Shown here: in pieces, positions 1-8,568 of the stretch
Position numbering within the stretch: position 1 is the stretch's first letter
Layout: each line of letters opens with the position of its first letter
Origin: Shewanella mesophila
GTDB lineage: Bacteria > Pseudomonadota > Gammaproteobacteria > Enterobacterales > Shewanellaceae
Assembly (NCBI RefSeq): GCF_019457515.1
Contig: NZ_CP080421.1
Span: 4,154,001 to 4,218,000, forward strand
DNA length: 64,000 bases
Reading direction: 5' to 3'
The notes under the pieces: model-generated
Database searches by the model: none
What the model was told of the DNA's origin: nothing
The model's input: the letters and a program-made list of their open reading frames with translations, nothing else
Position numbers and translations under genes: made by a program

Positions 1-2
1 CT

Positions 3-506
3 GCAGTTCAAGCCGATGTCGTGATCAGCTCCGGTGGTGTGTCGGTAGGCGATGCAGATTTCATTAAGTTGGCCCTCGCCAAAGTCGGCCAAATCAACTT
101 CTGGCGCATCAATATGCGCCCTGGACGCCCGCTAGCCTTTGGTCAAATTAGCGATAGTCTATTTTTCGGTTTGCCAGGTAACCCAGTTGCCGTGATGGTC
201 TCATTTATGCAATTTGTACAACCGGCTCTGCGCAAGCTTGCTGGTGAACTTGAATGGGCGCCAACTATGCTGCCAGCAGTTGCCGATTGTAACTTACGCA
301 GCCGAGAGGGACGCACCGAGTTTACCCGTGGCGTCTATCATTTGGCCTCCGATGGCAGACTGCATGTCACCAGCACCGGCGCCCAAGGCTCGGGGATGTT
401 GAGCTCTATGGTCAAAGGCAACTGTCTCATCGTCATTGGCGAGCAAGATGAACTGCTTATTCCAGGTGATACCGTCTATATTCAGCCCTTTGCGGATCTT
501 TTATAA
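3..506 (+). CDS. moeA: MoeA, molybdopterin molybdenumtransferase (3' part)
   Basis: The C-terminal 167 residues of MoeA, which inserts molybdate into adenylylated molybdopterin in the last step of molybdenum cofactor synthesis. The reading frame is open from base 3 and runs in from the left edge, so the 5' part of the gene (about 60 percent of a roughly 410-residue protein) is missing because of the window, not because of damage. The motifs SGGVSVGDADF and RPGRPLAFG, followed by LPGNPVAV, are typical of the MoeA/MogA molybdopterin-binding domain, and the rest is the C-terminal beta-barrel domain. moaA follows 59 bp downstream on the same strand, which supports a Moco operon. Identification is firm. 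Confidence 0.95.
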   Translation, partial: AVQADVVISSGGVSVGDADFIKLALAKVGQINFWRINMRPGRPLAFGQISDSLFFGLPGNPVAVMVSFMQFVQPALRKLAGELEWAPTMLPAVADCNLRSREGRTEFTRGVYHLASDGRLHVTSTGAQGSGMLSSMVKGNCLIVIGEQDELLIPGDTVYIQPFADLL

Positions 507-521
507 GTAATATATTAGCCA

Positions 522-548
522 GGCCAGCATCACTTATTGATGCTGGCC
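522..548 (+). promoter_or_regulatory. Perfect hairpin between moeA and moaA
   Basis: A 10-bp perfect inverted repeat (GGCCAGCATC / GATGCTGGCC) with a 7-base loop fills most of the gap between moeA and moaA. It has no T-tract, so it is not a canonical intrinsic terminator. It may stabilise or separate the two parts of a shared mRNA. Confidence 0.5.
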
Positions 549-565
549 GTATTAGGTGATCTTGT

Positions 566-1552
566 ATGAGTTTGATTGTTGATACCTTTGGCCGCACCGT
601 AGAATATTTACGCCTATCGGTCACCGATAGATGCGATTTTCGCTGCGTTTACTGCATGAGCGAAGATCCCTGTTTTCTCGATAGAGAGCAGGTTTTAAGC
701 TTGGAGGAGCTTGCGTGGATAGGCCAAGCCTTTACCGAACTTGGCGTAAAAAAAATAAGACTAACTGGCGGTGAACCCTTAGTTAGAACCGACTGCGATC
801 AGCTGGTCAAGCTGCTGGGCAATCTCCCCGGCTTGCAAGAGCTGTCGATGACAACTAATGGCTCAAGACTAACTAAATTTGCCGATAAGATGCGTCAATC
901 GGGACTGCGTCGCCTCAACATTAGCCTAGACACCTTAAAACCAGAACTCTTCACGCAACTGACCCGTAATGGCAAACTGGAAAGAGTGATCGAGGGTATC
1001 GACGCAGCAAAGGCCGCTGGATTTGAGCGCATTAAAATTAATGCGGTTATCTTACGTGGACAGAACGACGACGAAGTACTGGATCTCATTGAGTTTTGTC
1101 GCGAACGTGAACTTGATATCGCCTTCATCGAAGAGATGCCTCTTGGGGTCATTGATGAACGTAAAAAGAGTCGTCATTGCAGCAGCGATGAAGTAAAAGC
1201 CATTATCAAGCAAAGATATCCTTTACACCTGTCCGATAAACGCACAGGCGGCCCCGCTCGCTACTACACCATGCCTGGCAGTAACATACATGTGGGCTTT
1301 ATCTCTCCCCATAGCAATAACTTTTGCCATGAATGTAATCGCGTCCGTGTGACGGTCGAAGGCCGCTTACTATTATGTTTAGGCAATGAGCACTCGGTCG
1401 ATCTAAAAGCTATCGTACGCGAAGCCCCTGGTGATATCGAACGGTTAAAACATGCGATTCTCGATGCCATCAAACTCAAACCTAAAGAGCATGTGTTTGG
1501 CAATGAAGGGGAGGTACAAATTTTACGATTCATGAATGCAACCGGCGGGTAA
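566..1552 (+). CDS. moaA: GTP 3',8-cyclase MoaA
   Basis: Radical-SAM enzyme that, with MoaC, turns GTP into cyclic pyranopterin monophosphate, the first step of molybdenum cofactor synthesis. The 328-residue protein has the usual family length. The N-terminal radical SAM cluster is Cys23-x3-Cys27-x2-Cys30 (CDFRCVYC). A second cluster motif near the C-terminus (CHECNRVRV followed by a third Cys in LLLCLG) binds the second 4Fe-4S cluster, and the protein ends in the conserved Gly-Gly tail. AGGTGA stands 5 nt before the ATG. It follows moeA in the same direction. No Moco riboswitch is seen directly before it; if one exists it lies outside the window. Confidence 0.97.
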   Translation: MSLIVDTFGRTVEYLRLSVTDRCDFRCVYCMSEDPCFLDREQVLSLEELAWIGQAFTELGVKKIRLTGGEPLVRTDCDQLVKLLGNLPGLQELSMTTNGSRLTKFADKMRQSGLRRLNISLDTLKPELFTQLTRNGKLERVIEGIDAAKAAGFERIKINAVILRGQNDDEVLDLIEFCRERELDIAFIEEMPLGVIDERKKSRHCSSDEVKAIIKQRYPLHLSDKRTGGPARYYTMPGSNIHVGFISPHSNNFCHECNRVRVTVEGRLLLCLGNEHSVDLKAIVREAPGDIERLKHAILDAIKLKPKEHVFGNEGEVQILRFMNATGG

Positions 1553-1617
1553 TGCCCTCGCGCTTTTTCGGTGATAAACTCATTATCATTATCGATATCA
1601 ATTGAGCTAAATCAGCG

Positions 1618-2070
1618 ATGGCATTATCTCGTAAAAAGTGGAATAACATCATCATTTTCGCCTCCGTTGCTATGGTTGCGATCCTCACCTTTTTAGACCG
1701 AGAGACTCCCTCGCTACCCGATGATGCAACACCACTATTTGATAAAGCGGCTCCCTTGTATCAGTTGCAATATGATGATTTGTGGCTAAGTCAGGGTGGT
1801 TTCTCTTGGCAATGCGAGCCAAGCATCCTCAATTGTGACGCTTGGGCCGAGGCTTGGAGTAAGATATTAGTCTCTCCCATCGAAAAACTGATCACGCCAG
1901 AGTCAAGGGCACATGAGTTAGTGATCCAAGTAGAAGATATCGCAACGCCACAATTGTGGTTAATCTATCCCGAACATGGATTACTCAAGTCACCTGTCGG
2001 AAACTGGTATCAAATCCCTCCCAGCTTACGCGGTACACTCGAACCCGTGATCGATGCAAACCACCAATAG
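1618..2070 (+). CDS. Conserved hypothetical protein with one N-terminal membrane segment
   Basis: A 150-residue protein I cannot assign to a functional family. After a basic start (MALSRKKWNN) there is one hydrophobic helix (about residues 11-27), so it is probably anchored in the inner membrane with a periplasmic tail. Two cysteines (WQCEPSILNCDAW) lie in the tail and could form a disulphide. It ends 8 bp before mutM and is probably translated from the same mRNA. The codon use looks like that of its neighbours. A role in repair or cofactor synthesis would only be a guess from position. Confidence 0.75.
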   Translation: MALSRKKWNNIIIFASVAMVAILTFLDRETPSLPDDATPLFDKAAPLYQLQYDDLWLSQGGFSWQCEPSILNCDAWAEAWSKILVSPIEKLITPESRAHELVIQVEDIATPQLWLIYPEHGLLKSPVGNWYQIPPSLRGTLEPVIDANHQ

Positions 2071-2078
2071 AGAGCAGC

Positions 2079-2894
2079 ATGCCAGAATTACCAGAAGTTG
2101 AAGTGACTCGCCAAGGGATCACGCCTCACCTTATCGACCAGCAGGTGACAGGTTTAACTGTACGCAATCCATCACTGCGCTGGCCAGTTCCCGATATCGC
2201 CCAGCAAATTGTCGGTCAAACCATACGAAATGTGCGCCGCCGTGCTAAATACCTACTCATTGATACCGATGCTGGCACCACAATAGTGCATCTAGGCATG
2301 TCAGGCAGCTTGCGTATTCTACCTAAAACGGCCGCTATTGAGAAACATGACCATATCGATCTCGAGATGGCTAGTGGCAAAATATTAAGGTTTAACGATC
2401 CGAGGCGCTTTGGCGCCTGGCTCTGGTGTGAGCTTCCCGAGGAAGCCCATCCGTTACTGTCGAAACTAGGGCCAGAGCCCCTGTTAGCGGCTTTTAATCT
2501 GGACTATTTAAGCCAAGCATTAAAAGGCAAAAAAAAGGCGATTAAACTCTGCCTAATGGACAATCATATCGTGGTGGGCGTGGGTAACATCTACGCTAAC
2601 GAAGCACTCTTCGCCGCAGGTATTCATCCACAGGCAGAGGCAGGCAAAGTCGATACCGAGCGGTTGACCATTCTGGTGGCGGAGGTTAAGCAGATCTTAG
2701 CCAATGCGATAAAACAAGGCGGTACCACCTTAAAAGATTTTACCAATGCGGAGGGAAAACCTGGGTATTTTGCCCAGAAACTGCATGTCTACGGTCGCGG
2801 TGGTGAAACCTGTACTCAGTGTGGCAACTTACTAAGTGAAATAAAACTGGGACAGAGAACCACGGTATTTTGCGGTTTGTGTCAGACACGCTAA
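2079..2894 (+). CDS. mutM: Formamidopyrimidine-DNA glycosylase MutM (Fpg)
   Basis: Bifunctional DNA glycosylase/AP lyase that removes 8-oxoguanine and ring-opened purines. The chosen ATG gives 271 residues beginning PELPEVEV after Met; Pro2 and Glu3 form the catalytic N-terminus, so the longer upstream open frame is not used. The C-terminal zinc finger is seen as CTQCG and CGLC. The middle carries the helix-two-turn-helix region ending in GNIYANEALF. In E. coli mutM also lies next to coaD and the waa genes; here coaD is 1.6 kb away on the other strand. The start is fixed by the need for a free Pro2. Confidence 0.97.
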   Translation: MPELPEVEVTRQGITPHLIDQQVTGLTVRNPSLRWPVPDIAQQIVGQTIRNVRRRAKYLLIDTDAGTTIVHLGMSGSLRILPKTAAIEKHDHIDLEMASGKILRFNDPRRFGAWLWCELPEEAHPLLSKLGPEPLLAAFNLDYLSQALKGKKKAIKLCLMDNHIVVGVGNIYANEALFAAGIHPQAEAGKVDTERLTILVAEVKQILANAIKQGGTTLKDFTNAEGKPGYFAQKLHVYGRGGETCTQCGNLLSEIKLGQRTTVFCGLCQTR

Positions 2895-2907
2895 GAGCGT
2901 GTAACAA

Positions 2908-2945
2908 GGGTTCTAACATGATGAAATACCGTCATGCTAGAACCC
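2908..2945. terminator. Hairpin between convergent mutM and wzi
   Basis: A long inverted repeat (GGGTTCTAACATGA against TCATGCTAGAACCC, one mismatch) with a 10-base loop lies between the two convergent stop codons. It could act in both directions, but there is no clear T-run on either side, so factor-independent termination is uncertain. Confidence 0.5.
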
Positions 2946-2963
2946 GATAAGGTTTATCAAGGA

Positions 2964-4457
2964 TTAAAAGCGATACTCGTAGGTGCCAAATAGGGTGGCG
3001 TTGGTATCTTTATCTAAGGTTTCAAACTCAGACTGTGATACGGTGCCGCCAACACTCATCATCCCCTGCCAAATTGGCATACGATAACTGAGCTCTAGCA
3101 TCAACAGATCCTCTTTTAACGGCTGTGGCGCCCAGCCTCCACCTCGATTAGCACCATCTTTGTTTAGTTGGGCATAGCGTAAGATAGAGGTAATACCGCG
3201 GCTATTGCTAAACTGACCAATTAAGCCAAGGGCATACACTTTTGCATCACTATCATAGGTACTGCCATAAGCACGGCCATAATAACGAGAACCACTTTGA
3301 TAGTCGCTATGTTCATACATGCAGTTAAGGCTATTGGGGTCCAAGCCACAAGCCACCATGGTATCCGTGTATTCAAAAAACAGTTTGTATTGTGAACTAT
3401 CAAAATTAAAGCGGGTATCTATACCGCCAAAATGGCCACAATCGACGATATCCCAAGGTGCTGCGCTCTTGGCATCTTCGCATGTACGCTCATAATAAAC
3501 CCCAACGGGGACGTTAAACCAAGTGTCGCTATAGCGAATATCGTAACCCGCGACCTGATTTCCATAGTTAGTGCATCCACCCTCACCAGCATCGCGACAA
3601 TCACGTTGACCCGTTATCGACTTCAATGCACTTTCAAGACTGCATTCTTGGCCATCACCACAAAACTGTGTCGACCAGGAAAAGCCTATCTCTAGCTGTT
3701 TGAAAGGGCGTAGTGTGCCTCGAAAATTCCACAGCAAGGTATCAGGAACCGCGCGTTCCTCTTCTAACATGGCGACCCCAGCTGTTAGGGTCCAAGGACC
3801 AATCCAAGAAAGCCAAGGAGTTTCAAATGCAGCCGCATTATTTCGGCTCAACATCACTGACGGTCTAGGTCTAGCGTTATTTGATCTATGCAGGGCGGAG
3901 TCAAAACCGGGGCCCCACCACTGCTCTATGGCACCGGCTGTAACCATCCAATTCCCTAACGCCACCGCTAGATAAGAATCATCAAGACGAAATTCTTTTT
4001 CATCAAAAGGATCATAATTGGCTGATGCGGCGACTTTGAAAGCGAAACGCTCGCCGACATACTCGTGAGACGCTTTGATTTCACCTTGCTCACGATAATC
4101 TGAGCCAAAATGCTGAAAACGAGCGGGGTCGGTTGCCGCTGCAGCCTTAATACTCGAATTTCCCCGATTATTAATCGCATTTTGATAATAGTAATTCACT
4201 CGAGCAAAGGCTTCCGCTAAGGCAGGGGTTAGCGTTGAAGGCTCAACTTTGTTAAGGTCGACACCAATACCAGACCACATCAAGGGATAGGTATTCACAG
4301 GAACTGTGATCACCCCTTCATCCGCTAATGCTTGGATATCGGCTCTAAGATAAACATCGGAAACATCCACCCAGGGTGCCGAATGGGCCCCCAAAGATAG
4401 AAACAGGCTAACAGCAGCAAACATGCCTACCGTTAAACTTTGTATTTTTTTCAGCAT
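2964..4457 (-). CDS. Capsule assembly Wzi-family outer membrane protein
   Basis: A 497-residue secreted protein with a clear signal peptide (MLKKIQSLTVGMFAAVSLFL, cut after AHSA). It ends in alternating residues with a terminal Phe (YEYRF), typical of an outer-membrane beta-barrel. Sequence pattern and length match the Wzi/Caps_assemb_Wzi family, whose E. coli member binds group 1 capsule on the cell surface. The mature part has several cysteines. It starts 10 bp after coaD on the same strand and is probably co-transcribed. No wza, wzb, wzc or wzx genes are nearby, so it may act on an O-antigen or exopolysaccharide made elsewhere. Family assignment fairly sure, substrate unknown. Confidence 0.8.
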   Translation of the reverse strand: MLKKIQSLTVGMFAAVSLFLSLGAHSAPWVDVSDVYLRADIQALADEGVITVPVNTYPLMWSGIGVDLNKVEPSTLTPALAEAFARVNYYYQNAINNRGNSSIKAAAATDPARFQHFGSDYREQGEIKASHEYVGERFAFKVAASANYDPFDEKEFRLDDSYLAVALGNWMVTAGAIEQWWGPGFDSALHRSNNARPRPSVMLSRNNAAAFETPWLSWIGPWTLTAGVAMLEEERAVPDTLLWNFRGTLRPFKQLEIGFSWSTQFCGDGQECSLESALKSITGQRDCRDAGEGGCTNYGNQVAGYDIRYSDTWFNVPVGVYYERTCEDAKSAAPWDIVDCGHFGGIDTRFNFDSSQYKLFFEYTDTMVACGLDPNSLNCMYEHSDYQSGSRYYGRAYGSTYDSDAKVYALGLIGQFSNSRGITSILRYAQLNKDGANRGGGWAPQPLKEDLLMLELSYRMPIWQGMMSVGGTVSQSEFETLDKDTNATLFGTYEYRF

Positions 4458-4467
4458 AACTAACCAC

Positions 4468-4944
4468 TTAATCCTTTTGTTTAAGCGCTTTGGTCACTTC
4501 TGGGTGAACAAATTGACTGACATCACCACCATGTAATGCCACTTCTTTTACAAGTGTCGAGGAGATAAAAGAGTTCTCTTCGGCGGGGGTTAAAAACACA
4601 CTTTCTAAATCAGCGCTTAGACGGCGATTCATATTCGCAAGCTGAAATTCATACTCGAAATCAGACACGGCTCTTAGTCCACGCACTAACACACTGGCAT
4701 TTTGCTCCTTAGCAAAATCCACCAGCAATCCGCTAAAGCCAACCACTTCGACATTGTCCAAGTGAGCCGTCACCAGCTTCACCAGCTCAACTCGCTGAGC
4801 TAAACTGAATCTGGGTTGTTTAGAAGGATTAGCCGCAATACCAATGACAACATGCTTAAACAATTTTGCCGCCCGTTCAATGAGATCGGCATGACCATTG
4901 GTGATTGGATCGAATGTTCCTGGGTATATTGCTCTAGTGTGCAA
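4468..4944 (-). CDS. coaD: Phosphopantetheine adenylyltransferase CoaD
   Basis: Hexameric nucleotidyltransferase that makes dephospho-CoA from 4'-phosphopantetheine and ATP, the fourth step of CoA synthesis. The signature YPGTFDPITNGH and the C-terminal ISSTLVKEVA are intact. I chose a TTG start at 4944, giving 158 residues beginning HTRAIYPG, close to the 159 residues of E. coli. An upstream GTG at 4971 would add nine residues but has no Shine-Dalgarno sequence, whereas AGG stands 7 nt before the TTG. wzi follows after 10 bp. Function certain, start less so. Confidence 0.93.
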   Translation of the reverse strand: MHTRAIYPGTFDPITNGHADLIERAAKLFKHVVIGIAANPSKQPRFSLAQRVELVKLVTAHLDNVEVVGFSGLLVDFAKEQNASVLVRGLRAVSDFEYEFQLANMNRRLSADLESVFLTPAEENSFISSTLVKEVALHGGDVSQFVHPEVTKALKQKD

Positions 4945-5161
4945 AACTGAACCTATTGGTGTTTGAAACACAGTTGATTTTAGACAGTTATTTTAATGCA
5001 GGATTTTACCTGCTTTGACCCGCGATGGGAATCTTTCACGGTGCCTAACGCCGCGACTCACGATTCAACACTTAGCCACAAATGCAGATGACTCGCGTAA
5101 CCCCATTTTCGCTTAAGTTAATGATTAGGAGTGTGCTGATCGGAAAATCTTTAAGCAAACC

Positions 5162-5191
5162 TTATCACTTAAATTCTGCAATGAGTATAAT
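5162..5191 (+). promoter_or_regulatory. Candidate sigma-70 promoter of the plus-strand glycosyltransferase
   Basis: A perfect TATAAT (5186-5191) is preceded at 18 bp by TTATCA. It lies 33 bp before the ATG of the glycosyltransferase at 5225, in the divergent gap after coaD. The -10 is strong and the -35 weak. Confidence 0.5.
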
Positions 5192-5224
5192 GCGCAGCAT
5201 TGAGATAATATAAAGAGTCGACCA

Positions 5225-6316
5225 ATGAAAAGAATTGCTATTTTTTGCCATAATCTGTTTGCTAATGGCACGGTTAAAGTTGCTTTAACTCAAGCTGAAG
5301 TATTACAAGAAGCTGGACAAGAGGTACATCTTTTCATTTTTAATCGAGGCGGTGATTTTACCCCCCCGCAGAACGTGAAAATTCATTATGTGTTTGAATC
5401 TCAAAAATCACTCTCTCTGGCTAATCAACAGCAACGCTTACAGCAAGTCGTGCAAGATGTTGAAAATGAAGTGGGTAATTTCTCTTTGTTTCTCAGCAAC
5501 TCTACCGATTGCGATCTCGTCGTCAGTGGTTGTAAATTCGATCCTTGTTACTACTTTTGTCATTGCGCCCTAAAACAAGAACTACTGATGGAGTTTAAAC
5601 GAGGGCCAACTCACTTTTATCGTCGCTGGAAAAAAGCCAAGGCTCTGATAGGCAAACGTATCATTACCGTATCAGATGGTATTGCCGATGAATTGAGAAA
5701 CACGCGCTGGTTAAAACCTATAAGCGTGCAAAGTATCTATAATCCTTTTCGAATAGATGAGATCGAGCAAAAAGTTAACGAAAATGTCCCAGGAATACCT
5801 GATGAACCCTTTATGATCCATATTGGTCGAGTCACACGGCAAAAACGCTTAGATATTCTCTTTCAAACTTTGAAAGCCATGCCTTCTGCGCCAAAACTTG
5901 TGTTACTGACAAATCGTCCAGAGAAGGCACGAAAACTGGCTAAAAAATACGGTGTTGAGGATCGAATAATCACACCCGGCTTCCAAAGTAATCCTTATGC
6001 ATGGATTGCCAAAGCCAAATTAATGTTGCTCAGCTCTGATTTCGAAGGCTTGCCTACGGTGCTGATTGAATCCTTACTTTGTGGCACCCCAGTGGTCAGT
6101 ACGAATTGTCCTCATGGACCAAGCGAAATTTTAACGGGTGATTTAGCTCAATATCTTGTGCCCTGTCGCGCCCCAGAACAACTGGCGGCCAAGGCACTGG
6201 AGTGCCTGGACAACCCACCATCATTAACTCAGCTTGAAATAAGAGCAAAGGTCGAAAGTCACTATATTGCTCAGCAGTATATTAAGTTATGCGAGAATGA
6301 AGGCGCGGTAAATTAG
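5225..6316 (+). CDS. Glycosyltransferase family 4 (GT-B fold)
   Basis: A 363-residue retaining sugar transferase of the GT4 type, acting at the cytoplasmic face of the inner membrane in LPS or other surface glycan synthesis. The C-terminal donor-binding domain shows IGRVTRQKRLDIL followed by the EGLPTVLIESLLCGTPVV block with its conserved glutamates. The protein is clearly a paralogue of the minus-strand GT4 at 7483: both share CPHGPSEILTG and similar N-termini. It is convergent to that operon and has its own promoter, so it may have arisen by duplication and inversion. Donor and acceptor sugars cannot be read from the sequence. Confidence 0.88.
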   Translation: MKRIAIFCHNLFANGTVKVALTQAEVLQEAGQEVHLFIFNRGGDFTPPQNVKIHYVFESQKSLSLANQQQRLQQVVQDVENEVGNFSLFLSNSTDCDLVVSGCKFDPCYYFCHCALKQELLMEFKRGPTHFYRRWKKAKALIGKRIITVSDGIADELRNTRWLKPISVQSIYNPFRIDEIEQKVNENVPGIPDEPFMIHIGRVTRQKRLDILFQTLKAMPSAPKLVLLTNRPEKARKLAKKYGVEDRIITPGFQSNPYAWIAKAKLMLLSSDFEGLPTVLIESLLCGTPVVSTNCPHGPSEILTGDLAQYLVPCRAPEQLAAKALECLDNPPSLTQLEIRAKVESHYIAQQYIKLCENEGAVN

Positions 6317-6339
6317 ACCTGTATTTTTTATAATCAAGC

Positions 6340-6367
6340 CCTTGGCAAGTAATACCTCTTGCCAAGG
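6340..6367. terminator. Perfect hairpin between convergent glycan genes
   Basis: A 10-bp perfect inverted repeat (CCTTGGCAAG / CTTGCCAAGG, 8-base loop) lies between the convergent genes ending at 6316 and 6384. No long T-run follows on either strand. It may work as a weak two-way terminator or mRNA 3'-end stabiliser. Confidence 0.5.
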
Positions 6368-6383
6368 TGACTTCATCTAACCT

Positions 6384-7448
6384 TTACCATTTCCAATAAC
6401 CAAGTTTCCTGCGCATTTTAAAGTGGCGTAGTAAATTCAGCGGTTTGGGTTTTAGATCGGCAATGCCATTCTCAATCAGCTTGTCTGTGGCAGCAAGCAC
6501 TCGCTCACTAGAATAGCCATCTCTGTAAGGGTGGATCTCATCGCAATATTGCTCAATTTCGGCCATCAGTTCTGGCGGACGTGTCAGCACCTTCTCTAAG
6601 GCAGGTTGAATATCTTCCAGCTGTTCGACGTTTACTAAATGGGTTCTCTGAGTATGATTATTGAACGTGACCACAGGCTTTCCCTGTAGCAAGAACATAA
6701 TCAATATCGATGAGGTATCACACAACATCACATCTGCAGCTTGCAGCAATGGCAGTACATTGTCGGTCTCGACAAAGGTTAAATTCTCGTTTTCCAGCGA
6801 TTTATAACGCTCGACAATCTCTTTGCTCATTTTAGGGTGAAACTGCACTAACCAGCGCCAATCTCCTTGCAGAGACATAGCTTTAATCTGCTCAAAAACC
6901 ACGGGAGCACAAGATAGGCTGCGAGAAAATGTGGAGCAAAACAAAATAGTAGGACGATTATCACCATCACGCTTATAGGGATTATCAACATTGTCAGTGA
7001 ACATAGGATCTAATGTTGGCCATCCAGTCTCAGCCACCTTAAAGGTGCCAAATTTTTCGGCTAAGCGAATAAATGGTAGAGTCGTCGCCGGGCCTTGGGT
7101 GCAATACAGATCAAAGCAATCGCGGATCTCAAAGTGATCTTCACGTCCTTTATGATTCATTTTCCCCGCATTAAAACCATGAAACACACCGACTTTAACG
7201 CCAGGAATAAAGCTGGGAACCACATTACCAGGAACAAAGACCGCATCGGGTCGCCAAGCCTTTACATCGTCAATAGAAAGCAACTGGGTCTCACTCGGCT
7301 TTAAGAATGCCCCATCGACCTCTTTCCCCTCGAGAAACCAGCTTACTTCGTCACCTCTAGCCAGAATCACCTGTTGCAATGGCCTCAACATGGCGTATGA
7401 ATAATTTTGCGCTATATAAAATAGATAACGCTTGTTGGCTCTATTCAC
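6384..7448 (-). CDS. CDP-glycerol glycerophosphotransferase-like protein
   Basis: A 354-residue protein resembling the Glyphos_transf (TagF/TagB-like) GT-B family, which moves glycerol phosphate or other polyol phosphates from CDP donors to glycans. Supporting motifs are VFHGFNAGK, LVQFHPKM and CDTSSILIMFLLQGKPVV, the last being typical of the donor-binding half. I chose the GTG at 7448 because GGGGAGA stands 6 nt before it; a GTG at 7466 would lie upstream of that site. It is the last gene of the four-gene minus-strand operon, with 34 bp to the preceding gene. It could add a phosphoglycerol-type group to LPS, but this is an inference from family and context only. Confidence 0.78.
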   Translation of the reverse strand: MNRANKRYLFYIAQNYSYAMLRPLQQVILARGDEVSWFLEGKEVDGAFLKPSETQLLSIDDVKAWRPDAVFVPGNVVPSFIPGVKVGVFHGFNAGKMNHKGREDHFEIRDCFDLYCTQGPATTLPFIRLAEKFGTFKVAETGWPTLDPMFTDNVDNPYKRDGDNRPTILFCSTFSRSLSCAPVVFEQIKAMSLQGDWRWLVQFHPKMSKEIVERYKSLENENLTFVETDNVLPLLQAADVMLCDTSSILIMFLLQGKPVVTFNNHTQRTHLVNVEQLEDIQPALEKVLTRPPELMAEIEQYCDEIHPYRDGYSSERVLAATDKLIENGIADLKPKPLNLLRHFKMRRKLGYWKW

Positions 7449-7482
7449 CACAACTCTCCCCCACACACAAACTCTTCAATAA

Positions 7483-8568
7483 TTATTTAACTAAAGCCAA
7501 ATACTCTTGGGCAATTCGCGTCGCTGATACTTTCGCCAAAATATCGGCGTTAGCTACAGACGGCGGTGCCATCAAAAGTTGATCGACTTTATCGGCTAAT
7601 GCTTGCGGATCTCGTCGCGGAACCAGAAACTTAGCTAATTCACCAGTTAATATCTCACTAGGCCCGTGAGGACAATCGGTACTCACAACAGGCGTCCCAC
7701 AGGCTAAGGACTCTATTAATACCGTAGGTAACCCTTCAAAGTCCGAACTCAGTACGAGCGCTTTGGCATGCTTGATCCAAGGAAATGGATTAGGTTGAAA
7801 TCCGGGGATCACCACTCGATGCGCCACCCCATATTTTTGCGCAGCTTTTAGCGCCTTCTTAGGGTTATGGCATAAGAGCACTACCGGGAGCTGACTTTTC
7901 ATCTTCGCGATAGATTGAAAAAGAATATCGTGACGCTTCTGTTTAACAAAACGACCTATATGGATCAGGTAGTCACCATCGGGTATTCCTTGAGTTTCCT
8001 GCTGTGCTAACTCGGTAATATCCTCAAACTCGAACGGATTATAAATACATCGAATAGAGGCTGGCGAGATTCGCTTTGTCCGGGTAATTTCATCGGCAAT
8101 CCCTTGAGACACTGTGACGAGATGATGACCATTTAAGGCTTTCTTTGCCCATAACTTCTTCAAATACGCAAAGGGCCCAAGCTTAGCATGACGAGCTAGC
8201 TCCTCTTCCACCGATGCATGCACCACCACAAACAGCGGCGCGACGCCTGTTTTAGCCATAAGGCGATTGGTCTTGTCTAAATTGGATAAAAATAGATCAA
8301 ACTTGCCAATCTTAGACTCTATCTCTTTGATCTTATTCGATAGCTTGGTGACTGCTGGAGTCAAATGCCAAAAACGATTGAAATCACTATCTTTTTTATC
8401 GAAACAAATATGGATCGGCAGATAACTAGGTATATCAAATGCGACATCATCGGACATCACTAGAAAATGAGGCTCATGGCCCGATTCAGTCAACTCTTTC
8501 GCGAGAGTCAACATAACCTTCTCTGCGCCACCACCAGCCAAGCTATCAATTGCTATAGCTATTCTCAT
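7483..8568 (-). CDS. Glycosyltransferase family 4 (GT-B fold), paralogue of the gene at 5225
   Basis: A 361-residue GT4 sugar transferase. The N-terminus has the Rossmann start with the acceptor-side glycine loop (MRIAIAIDSLAGGGAEKV). The C-terminal domain has IGRFVKQKRHDIL and EGLPTVLIESLACGTPVV. It shares long stretches, such as CPHGPSEILTGELAKFLVPR, with the plus-strand GT4 at 5225. Its ATG overlaps the stop of the preceding gene by 4 bp (ATGA), a sign of translational coupling. Role: transfer of an unknown sugar in the outer core or another surface glycan. Confidence 0.9.
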   Translation of the reverse strand: MRIAIAIDSLAGGGAEKVMLTLAKELTESGHEPHFLVMSDDVAFDIPSYLPIHICFDKKDSDFNRFWHLTPAVTKLSNKIKEIESKIGKFDLFLSNLDKTNRLMAKTGVAPLFVVVHASVEEELARHAKLGPFAYLKKLWAKKALNGHHLVTVSQGIADEITRTKRISPASIRCIYNPFEFEDITELAQQETQGIPDGDYLIHIGRFVKQKRHDILFQSIAKMKSQLPVVLLCHNPKKALKAAQKYGVAHRVVIPGFQPNPFPWIKHAKALVLSSDFEGLPTVLIESLACGTPVVSTDCPHGPSEILTGELAKFLVPRRDPQALADKVDQLLMAPPSVANADILAKVSATRIAQEYLALVK

